From NCBI GenBank assembly GCA_036504075.1, contig DASXVX010000064.1:1-61476 (forward strand): a stretch of DNA of 61,476 nt, in the 5' to 3' direction. Position 1 is the stretch's first letter; the number at the start of each line of letters is the position of its first letter. Made by a program: the position numbers and the translations under genes. Source of the stretch: DASXVX01 sp036504075 (GTDB lineage: Bacteria; Bacillota; Sulfobacillia; Symbiobacteriales; Symbiobacteriaceae). Positions 34,154 to 42,428 of this stretch are shown here, piece after piece. The notes beneath the pieces were generated by a model, which was not told where the DNA came from, did not search any database, and was given only the letters and a program-made list of their open reading frames with translations.

Positions 34154-35156
34154 GCACCTCCTCCACCACGAGCTCCTGCTTCAACAGGTAGTCGTGGGCG
34201 GCCGCCACGCCTGCCGGGGCGCCCCGGAGTTCCAGCGTCAGCACGCCGAAGGGCTGCCCCGAGATCCGGTCAATGTTTCCGCGGATGATGTTGGCATGAA
34301 CGCCGTGCAACTGCACCATCCGGGCGATGACGGGTTCCACGGCCGCCGGACCGACAAAGGTGACATGTACCACCTTGCCGTCCGGCGCCGGGGTAAACCA
34401 GTCCGGCAAGTCGGCGCCGGCGAGGAGGTCTCTGAGGAACGCCCGGGTGGTGACCGACTGCGGGCGGCTGAACACGTCGATCACGGGTCCCTGCTCCACG
34501 ACGCCGCCGTCTTCCAGAACGGCCACCCGGTCGCAGATTTGCCGGATTACGTCCATTTCGTGGGTGATCAGAACCACCGTGAGCCCCAGCCGGCTGCTGA
34601 TGTCCTTCACCAGCGTGAGGATAGACCGGGTGGTCTGCGGGTCAAGGGCCGAGGTAGCCTCGTCGGAGAGCAGCACCTTGGGCCGGTTGGCCAGGGCCCG
34701 GGCGATGCCCACCCGCTGCTTCTGGCCGCCGGAAAGCTGCGCCGGATAGCTGCCCGCCTTGTCCGACAGCCCCACGAGTTCCAGGAGTTCGCCGACCCGC
34801 CGGGCAATCTCGACCCGAGGGACCCCGGCCAGTTCCAGCGGGAAGGCGACGTTTTCAGTCGCGGTCCGGGTGGCCAGCAAGTTGAACTGCTGAAAAATCA
34901 TGCCGATTTTGCTGCGCTCGGCCCGGAGTTCGGCCTGGGAGAGGGCGGTCAGTTCCTTGCCGTCCACCGTTACAGTCCCCTGGTCGGGACGCTCCAGGAG
35001 GTTGATGCACCGGACCAGGGTGCTCTTGCCGGCACCGCTGAGGCCGATGATGCCGAAAATCTCTCCGGCGGCGATGTTGAGCGTGACCCGGTTCAAGGCT
35101 GGGGCCGGTCCGGCCGGAGTCCGGTATGTTTTGCAGACGTCTGTCAAGGTAATCAC
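34140..35156 (-). CDS. metN: Methionine ABC importer ATP-binding protein
   Basis: This 338-residue protein has Walker A GLSGAGKST, signature LSGGQKQRVGIARAL, Walker B VLLSDEATSALD and ITHEMDVI. The C-terminal 80 residues (VVHVTFVGPAAVEPVIARM...) are the NIL domain, which binds methionine and inhibits transport. It is the first gene after the SAM-I riboswitch. Confidence 0.96.
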   Translation of the reverse strand: MITLTDVCKTYRTPAGPAPALNRVTLNIAAGEIFGIIGLSGAGKSTLVRCINLLERPDQGTVTVDGKELTALSQAELRAERSKIGMIFQQFNLLATRTATENVAFPLELAGVPRVEIARRVGELLELVGLSDKAGSYPAQLSGGQKQRVGIARALANRPKVLLSDEATSALDPQTTRSILTLVKDISSRLGLTVVLITHEMDVIRQICDRVAVLEDGGVVEQGPVIDVFSRPQSVTTRAFLRDLLAGADLPDWFTPAPDGKVVHVTFVGPAAVEPVIARMVQLHGVHANIIRGNIDRISGQPFGVLTLELRGAPAGVAAAHDYLLKQELVVEEVRVHD

Positions 35157-35186
35157 AGGCTCGCTGGCCTCCTTCCGGAAACATGA

Positions 35187-35333
35187 AACCCCTCGCCGGC
35201 AAACGAGGGGTTAGCGATCACGCATAACCTCATCGGCCGGCGCCGCATGGCACCGCAAGAATTGGCACTGCACGCGCATTGGCGCCAGTTGCCGGGCTTC
35301 ATAGGGCTTGTCCCTCCGCCACTCTGGATGAGT
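35187..35333 (-). ncRNA. SAM-I (S-box) riboswitch with terminator
   Basis: On the minus strand the aptamer (35333-35228) reads CTCATCCAGAGTGGCGGAGG, then GACAAGCCCTATGAAGCCCG, GCAAC, the AGTGCCAATTCTTGC segment and closing GATGAGG. These are the S-box consensus blocks in order. A terminator hairpin (AACCCCTCG / CGAGGGGTT, 35187-35212) follows just before metN. Bound S-adenosylmethionine should favour termination and shut off methionine uptake. Confidence 0.95.
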
Positions 35334-35356
35334 TCGGTATGAAAGTGTTGACACTG

Positions 35357-35385
35357 ATACTAGCAGCCGCCGGAAGCGATGGCAA
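35357..35385 (-). promoter_or_regulatory. metNIQ promoter
   Basis: On the minus strand TTGCCA (35380-35385), a 17-bp spacer and TAGTAT (35357-35362) place initiation a few bases ahead of the SAM-I aptamer. Confidence 0.7.
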
Positions 35386-35554
35386 GTACTATTCTAAGAA
35401 ATCCAATCAGATTACTGCGATAAGCCCAAAGTGTCTACCCTGGGAGACGATCGGACTCGCCTCCGACTGCCGATCGCTCCGGTACAACTTGCTGCCCCTG
35501 GTACATACGCTGGACATGGTACCGCCACCACATCACGCGCCAGTGGAGGAGACC

Positions 35555-37273
35555 ATGAGCAAGCATTTTCACCGCAAGGAGCGAAGGCCCAAACATCATT
35601 ATCGGCGCGGCCCGGTTCCGGAAGTAGAACTGGCCCAGGCAGTCAACCCGGCTAACCCGAACACCGTGCCCAAGTTCGTGGACCCGCTGCCGATCCCGGA
35701 GGTGGCACGCCCCGTCGGGAGCGACCGCGGCAGGCCCGTCTATGAGATTCCCATGCGACAGGTGAAACAGCAACTTCACCGCGACTTCCCGCCGACGACT
35801 GTCTGGGGCTACGCCGGCAAGTATCCCGGGCCGACCATCGAGGCCCGCCGTAACCGGCCGATCAAGGTCCACTGGCTAAATGAGCTGCCGACCACGCACC
35901 TGCTGCCGGTCGACACCAGCATCCACGGCGCCGAGGAGTACCGGCCGGCGGTGCGCAACGCGGTGCATCTGCACGGCGCAAACACGCCGCCGGAGTTCGA
36001 CGGACATCCGGACGCCTGGTATACGCCCGGTCTTACGGAAATTGGCTCCGAGTTCCGCACCGATTTTTACGCATACCCGAACCGCCAGCCGGCCACCGCC
36101 CTCTGGTATCACGACCATGCGGTCGGCATCACCCGGCTGAACGTGTATGCCGGGCTAGCGGGGTTCTATCTCCTGCGCGACCGGGAGGAGGACCGGCTCG
36201 ATCTGCCACGCGGCCGCTTCGAGATTCCGCTGGTCATTCAGGACCGCACGTTTAACCCGGACGCGTCGCTCTTCTACCCGGCAGAATGGGAGCCGGAGTT
36301 CTTCGGCAATACCATTCTGGTCAACGGCAAGGTCTGGCCGTTTCTGAACGTGGAACCCCGCAAGTACCGGTTCCGGATTCTGAATGGTTCAAACTCCCGC
36401 TTCTACAACCTGAAATTCGACCCGGCACTACCCTTCTTCCAAATTGGGGTGGACGGCGGACTGTTGGAGCGGCCGGTGCGCGTGACCGAACTCCTGCTGG
36501 CGCCCGCCGAGCGGGCCGACGTGATTCTCGACTTCACTGGGCAGGCGAACGCCACCTGCACGCTGACCAACAGCGCCCCCGCGCCGTTCCCGGGCGGAGA
36601 CCCGCCCGATGCCAACACCGGTGTGGTCATGCAGTTCCGCGTTGTCCTCCCCCTCTCCCGCCCGGATCGAAGCCGGCTGCCCAAACGGCTCGTGCGCGTC
36701 CCCGTCCTACGTCCCAGAGATGCCGTCCGGACGCGGGATCTGACGCTGAATGAGGCTATGGACATGAACCGCCTGATTGTCCTCCTCGGCAACCGGAACC
36801 TGACGGGGCGCCCCCAGCCCTTCCCGTGGGGCGACTCCACCACGGAAAACCCGGTGCTGGACACCATTGAAATCTGGCGGCTGATCAATACCACCGACGA
36901 CACGCACCCGATTCACACCCACCTGGTTCGGTTCCAGATTCTCGACCGCCAGCCGTACGACGTGGACCGGTTCGTGACCACGGGCGAACTGGTCTTCACG
37001 GGACCGCCCGCACCGCCCGCACCGAACGAGCGGGGGCTCAAGGACACCGTGCGGGCCAATCCCGGCGAGGTCACCCGGTTCATCGCCCGGTTCGGGGACT
37101 TCTCCGGGCCCTTTGTGTGGCATTGCCACATATTAGAGCACGAGGACAGCGAGATGATGCGGCGGATGGAGATCGTCCGGCGGCGCGCATGTATCGCATT
37201 TCAGCCGGCGGTAAGCGATGCCGCGGACAGGCGTCTGCACACGCGCGAATCCGCCGACTCGGACGAAAGCTGA
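35555..37273 (+). CDS. CotA-like multicopper oxidase (laccase/bilirubin oxidase type)
   Basis: This 572-residue protein starts at an ATG four bases after GGAGGA. All four copper-binding blocks are present: HLHG, WYHDHAVG, HPIHTHLVRF and HCHILEHEDSEMM, the last holding the T1 Cys, His and Met ligands. There is no signal peptide, as in the Bacillus spore coat laccase CotA. The His/Arg/Lys-rich first 25 residues (KHFHRKERRPKHHYRRG) are unusual and may bind metal or coat material. Oxidation of phenols, bilirubin or Mn(II)/Cu(I) is the family activity. No neighbouring spore genes are visible. Confidence 0.93.
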   Translation: MSKHFHRKERRPKHHYRRGPVPEVELAQAVNPANPNTVPKFVDPLPIPEVARPVGSDRGRPVYEIPMRQVKQQLHRDFPPTTVWGYAGKYPGPTIEARRNRPIKVHWLNELPTTHLLPVDTSIHGAEEYRPAVRNAVHLHGANTPPEFDGHPDAWYTPGLTEIGSEFRTDFYAYPNRQPATALWYHDHAVGITRLNVYAGLAGFYLLRDREEDRLDLPRGRFEIPLVIQDRTFNPDASLFYPAEWEPEFFGNTILVNGKVWPFLNVEPRKYRFRILNGSNSRFYNLKFDPALPFFQIGVDGGLLERPVRVTELLLAPAERADVILDFTGQANATCTLTNSAPAPFPGGDPPDANTGVVMQFRVVLPLSRPDRSRLPKRLVRVPVLRPRDAVRTRDLTLNEAMDMNRLIVLLGNRNLTGRPQPFPWGDSTTENPVLDTIEIWRLINTTDDTHPIHTHLVRFQILDRQPYDVDRFVTTGELVFTGPPAPPAPNERGLKDTVRANPGEVTRFIARFGDFSGPFVWHCHILEHEDSEMMRRMEIVRRRACIAFQPAVSDAADRRLHTRESADSDES

Positions 37274-37324
37274 CCTGCTGTAGCGATTACCGTAACGATC
37301 TTACCGCAAGCCTGCCAAAAAACG

Positions 37325-37364
37325 ATTGGCCTGCACCCTTGTCACACAAGGAGTGCAGGCCAAT
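37325..37364. terminator. Terminator of the multicopper oxidase gene
   Basis: The arms ATTGGCCTGCAC...CCTTGT / ACAAGG...GTGCAGGCCAAT contain one bulge and a CAC loop. TTGTCGTT follows. Confidence 0.75.
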
Positions 37365-37639
37365 TTGTCGTTCCTCGCCGATTACCTCAGCACAGTCAGG
37401 AGCATGCCGGCGGTTTCGTCCCAGTCTCCGGAATGCTTGACGGTCCGGCCCGCCTGTTGCGGGTACTGCACCGGGGTCCGACGCCATGAAACAATATAAA
37501 CTTTTAAGTCTAGTAATTTTTCCGCTGTACATTTATACTAATTATTACCGCTCCTCTTTGTGCTCGAAGCGATCGTAACCGTCAATCGCAGCCTGAGCCG
37601 CGGGTCCAGAACACTCCGCATTCTTCAGGAGGTAGCCTC
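37365..37639. other. Upstream region of the Ig-like protein
   Basis: AT-rich from 37490 to 37550, with a TATACT -10 candidate at 37534-37539 but no convincing -35. No gene was seen. Confidence 0.4.
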
Positions 37640-39379
37640 ATGAACCACGCCCGACTCCAGGTATCAAGGCTCGGACTGCTCCTTACCCTCGTTGCGTTTT
37701 GCCTCGTTTTCCTGACCGGTACTGTCAGTGCCCAGACTCAGACCCTTGTAATTCTGGGCGCCAACGGCGCACAGGGCCAAACGGACCCCTACACGGAATA
37801 CTCCCTGGACAACGGATTGACATGGCATCAGGCCTTTCTGAGTGGATGGCACCCCTGGGAATTTGTCCCGGGCACCAACAGCTGGATCAACTGCAACCCG
37901 AGCCCGTTTGTGTGTCTGAATCGCTCAGTCCTGTACCGCATCCGGTTCAACCTGCCGCAAGATTGGTCGTCCCCGCAGATGGAGTTTCACATCAATGCCG
38001 ATAACCTGGCGTTGATTTCGATGAACGGTGTAGACGTTGGTCAGGTCACCGGTGGTCCTGGGGTGCTGCCTGTGGTCTTTGACCAGAGCGTCACCACCGC
38101 CCTGCGCACCGGCATGAATGAGATCCGCATCAACCTGATCGACTACGGCGGCTGGGTCGGCTTTAACTACAAGATTACTATCAGCGTGGATGCCCCGACC
38201 CCGCCGACCACCGTTCCAGCCGATTCAATCGCACCGACTATTTCCGGCTCCCGCACGCCGTCGGCGAACAGTTACGGCTGGAACAACAGTGATGTCACCG
38301 TCAACTTTACTTGCACCGACAATATTCAGGTATCTTCGTGCACCGGCCCGGCCACCCTGTCGGGCGACGGCGCCAACCAGACCGTGACCGGCACGGCTGT
38401 TGATACCGCGGGTAACCGCTCCTCCGTAACCGTAGGCGGCATCAACGTGGACAAGACCGCCCCGACGATCTCCGTGGCGCCTGACCGGGCCCCCAACGCC
38501 GGCTGGTACAAGGCTCCGGTCACCTACACCTTCACGTGCAACGACGCCCTATCCGGCGTGACCGACTGCCCGGCTCCCATCACCCTGTCGGGCGAGGGCG
38601 CTAACCAAAGCGTCAGCGGCACCGTGACCGACAAGGCCGGCAACACGGCCAGCACGACCGTCACCGGCATCAACCTGGACCTGACGGCCCCGACGATCTC
38701 CGGCGCAACCGATCGGCCCGCCAACGGGGCCGGCTGGTACAACAGCGACGTGACGGTCTCCTTCTCCTGCAGCGATGGCACCTCAGGGATCGCCTCCTGC
38801 GCGGCCCCGGTGACGCTGACCGGCGAGGGTGCGAGCCAGAGCGCCTCCGGTATGGCTGTCGATAATGCCGGCAACACGGCTTCCACCACTGTCAGCGGCA
38901 TCGACATTGACCTGACCAAGCCCGTCGTCACCTACACGGGCAACGCTCAGGCCTACACAGTGGACCAGACGGTCAGCATCACCTGTACGGCGGCGGATGC
39001 GCTCTCCGGTGTCGCGTCGGACACTTGTACCAACGTCACCGGTCCGGCCTACAGCTTCGAGCTGGGCAACAATTCCCGCTCGGCCTTGGCCACGGACAAG
39101 GCGGGCAATACGAGCTCGAACTCCGTCAACTTCACGGTCAGCGTCACCAACGCCAGCCTCTGCGCCCTCACGAAGCAGTTCGTCACCAAGGACGGCGTGG
39201 CGAATTCGCTTTGCGTGAAGCTCGACAATGCGGCGAAGCAGGACGCGGCGGGCAAAACCGGGGCCAGCAACAACATGCTGCAGGCTTACATGAATGAGGT
39301 TTCGGCCCAGTCCGGCAAGGCGATGTCGGCGGCTCAAGCCGATATTCTGACCCGACTGGCGAAGGCGCTGCTGAAGTAG
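37640..39379 (+). CDS. Exported protein with tandem Ig-like repeats
   Basis: This 579-residue protein starts at an ATG behind AGGAGG. A signal peptide covers residues 1-31. Residues 35-185 form a beta-sandwich, possibly a galactose-binding-like fold. From residue 194 come about four repeats of 76 residues opening with D-x-TAPTIS and carrying paired Cys (FTCTDNIQVSSCTGP, FTCNDALSGVTDCPAP). The last 80 residues (LCALTKQFVTKDGV...LTRLAKALL) form a helical domain. A surface adhesin or spore/cell-wall protein is inferred; no enzyme motif is present. Confidence 0.85.
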   Translation: MNHARLQVSRLGLLLTLVAFCLVFLTGTVSAQTQTLVILGANGAQGQTDPYTEYSLDNGLTWHQAFLSGWHPWEFVPGTNSWINCNPSPFVCLNRSVLYRIRFNLPQDWSSPQMEFHINADNLALISMNGVDVGQVTGGPGVLPVVFDQSVTTALRTGMNEIRINLIDYGGWVGFNYKITISVDAPTPPTTVPADSIAPTISGSRTPSANSYGWNNSDVTVNFTCTDNIQVSSCTGPATLSGDGANQTVTGTAVDTAGNRSSVTVGGINVDKTAPTISVAPDRAPNAGWYKAPVTYTFTCNDALSGVTDCPAPITLSGEGANQSVSGTVTDKAGNTASTTVTGINLDLTAPTISGATDRPANGAGWYNSDVTVSFSCSDGTSGIASCAAPVTLTGEGASQSASGMAVDNAGNTASTTVSGIDIDLTKPVVTYTGNAQAYTVDQTVSITCTAADALSGVASDTCTNVTGPAYSFELGNNSRSALATDKAGNTSSNSVNFTVSVTNASLCALTKQFVTKDGVANSLCVKLDNAAKQDAAGKTGASNNMLQAYMNEVSAQSGKAMSAAQADILTRLAKALLK

Positions 39380-39419
39380 GTCGGGCAACCAGTTTCGAGA
39401 GGCCGGCACCGTGCGACAT

Positions 39420-39458
39420 GAAACCCGCCCCGGGCAATCGTACCCTGGGGCGGGTTTC
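39420..39458. terminator. Terminator after the Ig-like protein gene
   Basis: The arms GAAACCCGCCCC / GGGGCGGGTTTC have an extra GGG/CCC near the loop. TTGGTTC follows. Confidence 0.75.
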
Positions 39459-39510
39459 TTGGTTCGCAGCCAGGGCAGTAATGGGTCCGCGAATTCTTCT
39501 ATTCAGCACC

Positions 39511-39557
39511 TTGACATATCAGCTCGATTTGATACTATTGAATCGATGATCATCGAT
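39511..39557 (+). promoter_or_regulatory. arsR-like promoter and perfect operator
   Basis: TTGACA (39511-39516), a 16-bp spacer and TACTAT (39533-39538) are followed by the 16-bp palindrome ATCGATGATCATCGAT (39542-39557). The palindrome sits at the start of transcription, where an ArsR repressor would bind to autoregulate. A similar half-site pair occurs at 39938. Confidence 0.78.
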
Positions 39558-39572
39558 GCAAAGAGGGTAAGT

Positions 39573-39923
39573 ATGAATCCGGTTGAAATATTCAAGGCTC
39601 TGGGCCACCCGCAGCGATATGCGCTGTTCTTGGATCTCATGAAGAGCGGCAGCCCCTCGTGCTGCGACGAAATTGCTCCCGGCGAGTCGGCCTGTTGTGT
39701 GCTGGATCTGTCAGACAGGCATGATTTGGCCCAATCCACGATTTCGCATCATCTCCGCGTGTTGGTTAACGCGGGCCTCGTCCGCCAGGAACGGCGGGGG
39801 ACTTACGGAGTCTATCGGATCGATGAAAAAACCTGGGGCGCTTTTCGTGTCCATCTGACGACCTTGAATGTCTGTCGTGGGATCGGCTACTGCATACCCG
39901 CTGACCTCATGACGGAGGATTAA
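39573..39923 (+). CDS. ArsR/SmtB-family metal-responsive repressor with two Cys-Cys pairs
   Basis: This 116-residue protein starts at an ATG behind AGAGGG. The winged-helix core is LGHPQRYALFLDLMKS ... LAQSTISHHLRVLVNAGLV. Cysteines occur as pairs Cys30-Cys31 and Cys41-Cys42 ahead of the recognition helix, plus Cys101 and Cys107 near the C-terminus. These are likely thiol ligands for arsenite or a soft metal. The arrangement differs from the classic ELCVCDL site. A perfect palindrome overlaps its promoter and a related one precedes the next gene. Confidence 0.88.
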   Translation: MNPVEIFKALGHPQRYALFLDLMKSGSPSCCDEIAPGESACCVLDLSDRHDLAQSTISHHLRVLVNAGLVRQERRGTYGVYRIDEKTWGAFRVHLTTLNVCRGIGYCIPADLMTED

Positions 39924-39937
39924 TTTTTGCCCCCATT

Positions 39938-39955
39938 CATCGATGCTTGTCGATG
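39938..39955. promoter_or_regulatory. Second ArsR-type operator
   Basis: CATCGA-N6-TCGATG lies between the repressor and the Cys-rich protein gene. It shares the ATCGATG half-site with the palindrome at 39542, suggesting that one repressor binds both. Confidence 0.6.
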
Positions 39956-39978
39956 TATTACCGGAAGGAGACCAAGAA

Positions 39979-40266
39979 ATGGCGAAGATGTCCGAGCACG
40001 GAAGGGTTGAGCAAAGAGGGAAAGAGATTACCATTCTCTTCAAACCGGAGGTACCGTTCCTGGCTGTTCAGGACCTGGTCAATTCGTGCGCCGGCGGAGG
40101 GTGTTCATGTGGCTGCGATCAGGTCCTGGTCGATGTGGATGAAATTGTGACAGAGGACGGACCGGAAGGTGCGACTGTGCATTTGAAGGGTGGAAAGGTC
40201 AAGGTCCAGGAAGTGGAACAGCTTTTCGCCCAGTGCGACCAGCCAATCTCGCTGAAGGAGAAATAG
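39979..40266 (+). CDS. Small Cys-rich putative metal-binding protein
   Basis: This 95-residue protein starts at an ATG eight bases after GGAAGGAG. A central CAGGGCSCGC cluster (Cys37, 42, 44, 46) plus Cys86 suggests thiolate metal binding. The flanks are short beta strands (KEITILFKPE, GATVHLKGGKVKV). The family was not recognised. Its position behind an ArsR-like gene with a shared operator suggests a metal-induced sequestration, chaperone or reductase-partner role. Confidence 0.7.
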   Translation: MAKMSEHGRVEQRGKEITILFKPEVPFLAVQDLVNSCAGGGCSCGCDQVLVDVDEIVTEDGPEGATVHLKGGKVKVQEVEQLFAQCDQPISLKEK

Positions 40267-40295
40267 CACAACACCAACAGCCTTATGGGGACCCG

Positions 40296-40415
40296 ATGAT
40301 AGATAATCCCCTCGCAGACAACTGTTTTTACACGTCCTGTTCGGCGACAACCGAAACGGTCGGCTGTGCCCCTTATGGTACGGCTCACCGTAACGGGGCC
40401 AACGGCAAACTTTAA
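40296..40415 (+). CDS. Putative 39-residue Cys-containing peptide
   Basis: An ATG five bases after a GGGGA site opens a frame containing CFYTSCSATTETVGCAPYG (Cys10, 15, 24). It lies 29 bp after the Cys-rich protein and may be the third gene of the metal-responsive unit. A minus-strand frame with a TTG start at 40482 and a membrane-like N-terminus overlaps it, so the coding strand is not certain. Confidence 0.4.
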   Translation: MIDNPLADNCFYTSCSATTETVGCAPYGTAHRNGANGKL

Positions 40416-40751
40416 CGGTGAGGAGTTTCAGCAAGAGGGCCAGGGAAATCAACCAGAAAAGGCATTCCCCCAGCTTGCTCAAGCGTCCACCCCCTTCCTT
40501 GTCAACGAGGCGCCGCCGAACATATATACGAGAGGGTCCGCGAAAACGTTCGCGGGTCCTCTTCGTTTGGTATCGCTTTTACGCTCTCGACTTCCCCGTC
40601 GATCCCGCAAGTGGCCCACTTTATGGAATAAGCCGTTGATGGCCTCCTCCGAGATTTGTAGTGCTGTCAAACGTTATGACCGGATGTGTTTTTGGTCGAT
40701 ATACTTTCTATATCCGGCAATGTCAAACCGCTACGGGGTCGTCTGGGTCTC
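40416..40751. other. Intergenic region with a terminator-like hairpin
   Basis: The hairpin AGAGGGTCCGCGAA / TTCGCGGGTCCTCT (40531-40562, with G-T pairs) probably ends the ArsR unit. No further gene is supported. Confidence 0.45.
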
Positions 40752-40777
40752 GAGGACCCGCCGCAAGGCGGATCCTC
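40752..40777 (-). terminator. Terminator of glpD
   Basis: The arms GAGGACCCGCC / GGCGGATCCTC contain one mismatch and a GCAA loop. It lies three bases beyond the stop. Confidence 0.6.
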
Positions 40778-40779
40778 AC

Positions 40780-42405
40780 TCATGCCTCCGGGAAGCCGTG
40801 GTTCTTCGTAACCCGGCGGTACAACTCCAACTGGGCCGCCTGTTCCGCCTCGCTCCACCCCAGCAGCCCGCCCATGATGCGGCAGGCTGCCGGGGCGGCC
40901 CCCAGCCCGTGGTCTGCGCTGAACAGCAGCAAGGCCGAACGGCGGTCCATGAAGTCCAGCAGCGTGAGCGCCATCTCCTGCTCCACGGCCAGCCTCACCT
41001 CGCCCCGCAGGGCCGGGACGCCCGGGGCCAGCGGCTCCAGCCAGGCCGGGTCCTCTGCCCCCAACTGGAGCAGGTCCGGAAGTTCTGCGCCGTACAGCCA
41101 CGTGATCCGTTCGATGGCCTGCCTGGAAACCCCGTGGTCCCGCAGGGCCGCGACCGCCGCCGCGTCAGGCGACGCGCAGGCCAGCGGCAGCGGCACCTCG
41201 GCCGTACGGCGGTTGTCCCCCAGGTCCCGCTGCAGCGCGCGGGCCACGAAGGTCATGATCCGGGCGGCCATCCGGCGGTAGGTGGTCAGCTTGCCGCCGG
41301 CCACGGTGAGCATGCCGTCCGGACCGGCCCAAACCTCGTCGTGCCGGGAGGTATCCCGCGTCGACTTGCCCGGCTCCGCGATCAGCGGCCGCAGGCCCGC
41401 CCAGGTCCCGACGATGTCCGCCTCCGTCAGCGCCAGTTCCGGGAAGGAATCCTGGACCATTTTCAGCACGCTGAACACGGCAGCCCGGTCGGCCAGGGGC
41501 TGGTCCAGCGGCCCCTGGTGTGGCTCGTCGGTGGTGCCGGCATAAACGAAATCCCACCGCCGGATGGCAAAGCCCATCTTGCCCCCGGGCGATTTGAGGC
41601 CGACAGCGCCCGTGATCGGCAGCCGGGCAGCCCGGAACAGCAGGTGCACGCCCTTGCTGGGAATCAGATGCTTGCGGGGTGTGAAGCCCGTGGTCCGCAT
41701 GGTCTCCTCTGCCCACGGGCCGGTGGCGTTGACCACCACCCGGGCCCGGACGTCGTAGCCGGCGCCGGTCAGCGTGTCCCGGACCCGCGCACCGACGACC
41801 TTGCCGCAGGCGTGCGGAAACTCCAGTACTGCAGCATGGTTTGCCACCCAGGCGCCATGCAGCGCCGCGGAGAGCGCGTTCTCCATCGTGAACCTGGCAT
41901 CATCGGTGACATACTCGCCGTAAGTCAGGCCGGACGTGTACGCCGCCGCCAGGTGCGGCACCCGCCGGTGCGTCTCGGCCACGGAGAGCGACCGGTGCGC
42001 CTCCCCGCCCGAGACCCCGACCAGGCGGTCATAGAGCAGGAGGCCGATCTTCATGATCAGCCGCTCCCCTTTTTTCAAGGGGACGACAAAGTCGATGGGG
42101 TGAACCAGATGTGGCGCGATGGTCCGGAGCGCCTTGCGTTCGTGCCCGGACTCCCGGACGACGGCGAAATCACCGTGAGCTAGATAGCGCAGTCCGCCGT
42201 GGATCAGCTTCGACGACCGGCTGGAAGTCCCGTAAGCGAAATCCTCCTTCTCGACCAGGGCCACTTTCAATCCGCGCAAGGCCGCATCACGGGCCAGCCC
42301 ACAGCCGGTAATGCCGCCGCCGACGATCAGGAGGTCCAGGTCTCCCCCGGACATGCCCGCCAGCGCGGCCTGCCGGCCGGCGGGACTAAAGAGATGCACG
42401 GTCAT
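40780..42405 (-). CDS. glpD: FAD-dependent glycerol-3-phosphate dehydrogenase
   Basis: This 541-residue protein has the FAD dinucleotide motif LLIVGGGITGCGLARDAALRG near residues 24-45, then KLIHGGLRYL, NATGPWA and LTVAGGKLTTYR, all typical of GlpD. The C-terminal domain is present. It oxidises glycerol-3-phosphate to DHAP at the membrane and passes electrons to quinone. The ATG at 42405 lies behind AGGAGG; the frame upstream is not protein-like. It lies 23 bp after the flavoprotein gene on the same strand. Confidence 0.94.
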   Translation of the reverse strand: MTVHLFSPAGRQAALAGMSGGDLDLLIVGGGITGCGLARDAALRGLKVALVEKEDFAYGTSSRSSKLIHGGLRYLAHGDFAVVRESGHERKALRTIAPHLVHPIDFVVPLKKGERLIMKIGLLLYDRLVGVSGGEAHRSLSVAETHRRVPHLAAAYTSGLTYGEYVTDDARFTMENALSAALHGAWVANHAAVLEFPHACGKVVGARVRDTLTGAGYDVRARVVVNATGPWAEETMRTTGFTPRKHLIPSKGVHLLFRAARLPITGAVGLKSPGGKMGFAIRRWDFVYAGTTDEPHQGPLDQPLADRAAVFSVLKMVQDSFPELALTEADIVGTWAGLRPLIAEPGKSTRDTSRHDEVWAGPDGMLTVAGGKLTTYRRMAARIMTFVARALQRDLGDNRRTAEVPLPLACASPDAAAVAALRDHGVSRQAIERITWLYGAELPDLLQLGAEDPAWLEPLAPGVPALRGEVRLAVEQEMALTLLDFMDRRSALLLFSADHGLGAAPAACRIMGGLLGWSEAEQAAQLELYRRVTKNHGFPEA

Positions 42406-42428
42406 GCCACCTCGCCTCCTTACCGATG

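Noticed and set aside
40105..40482. Minus-strand frame with membrane-like start (MSKLGECLFWLISLALLLKLL-type)
   Set aside because: It has a plausible TTG start and ribosome site, but runs antisense through most of the well-supported Cys-rich gene. Kept only as an alternative.
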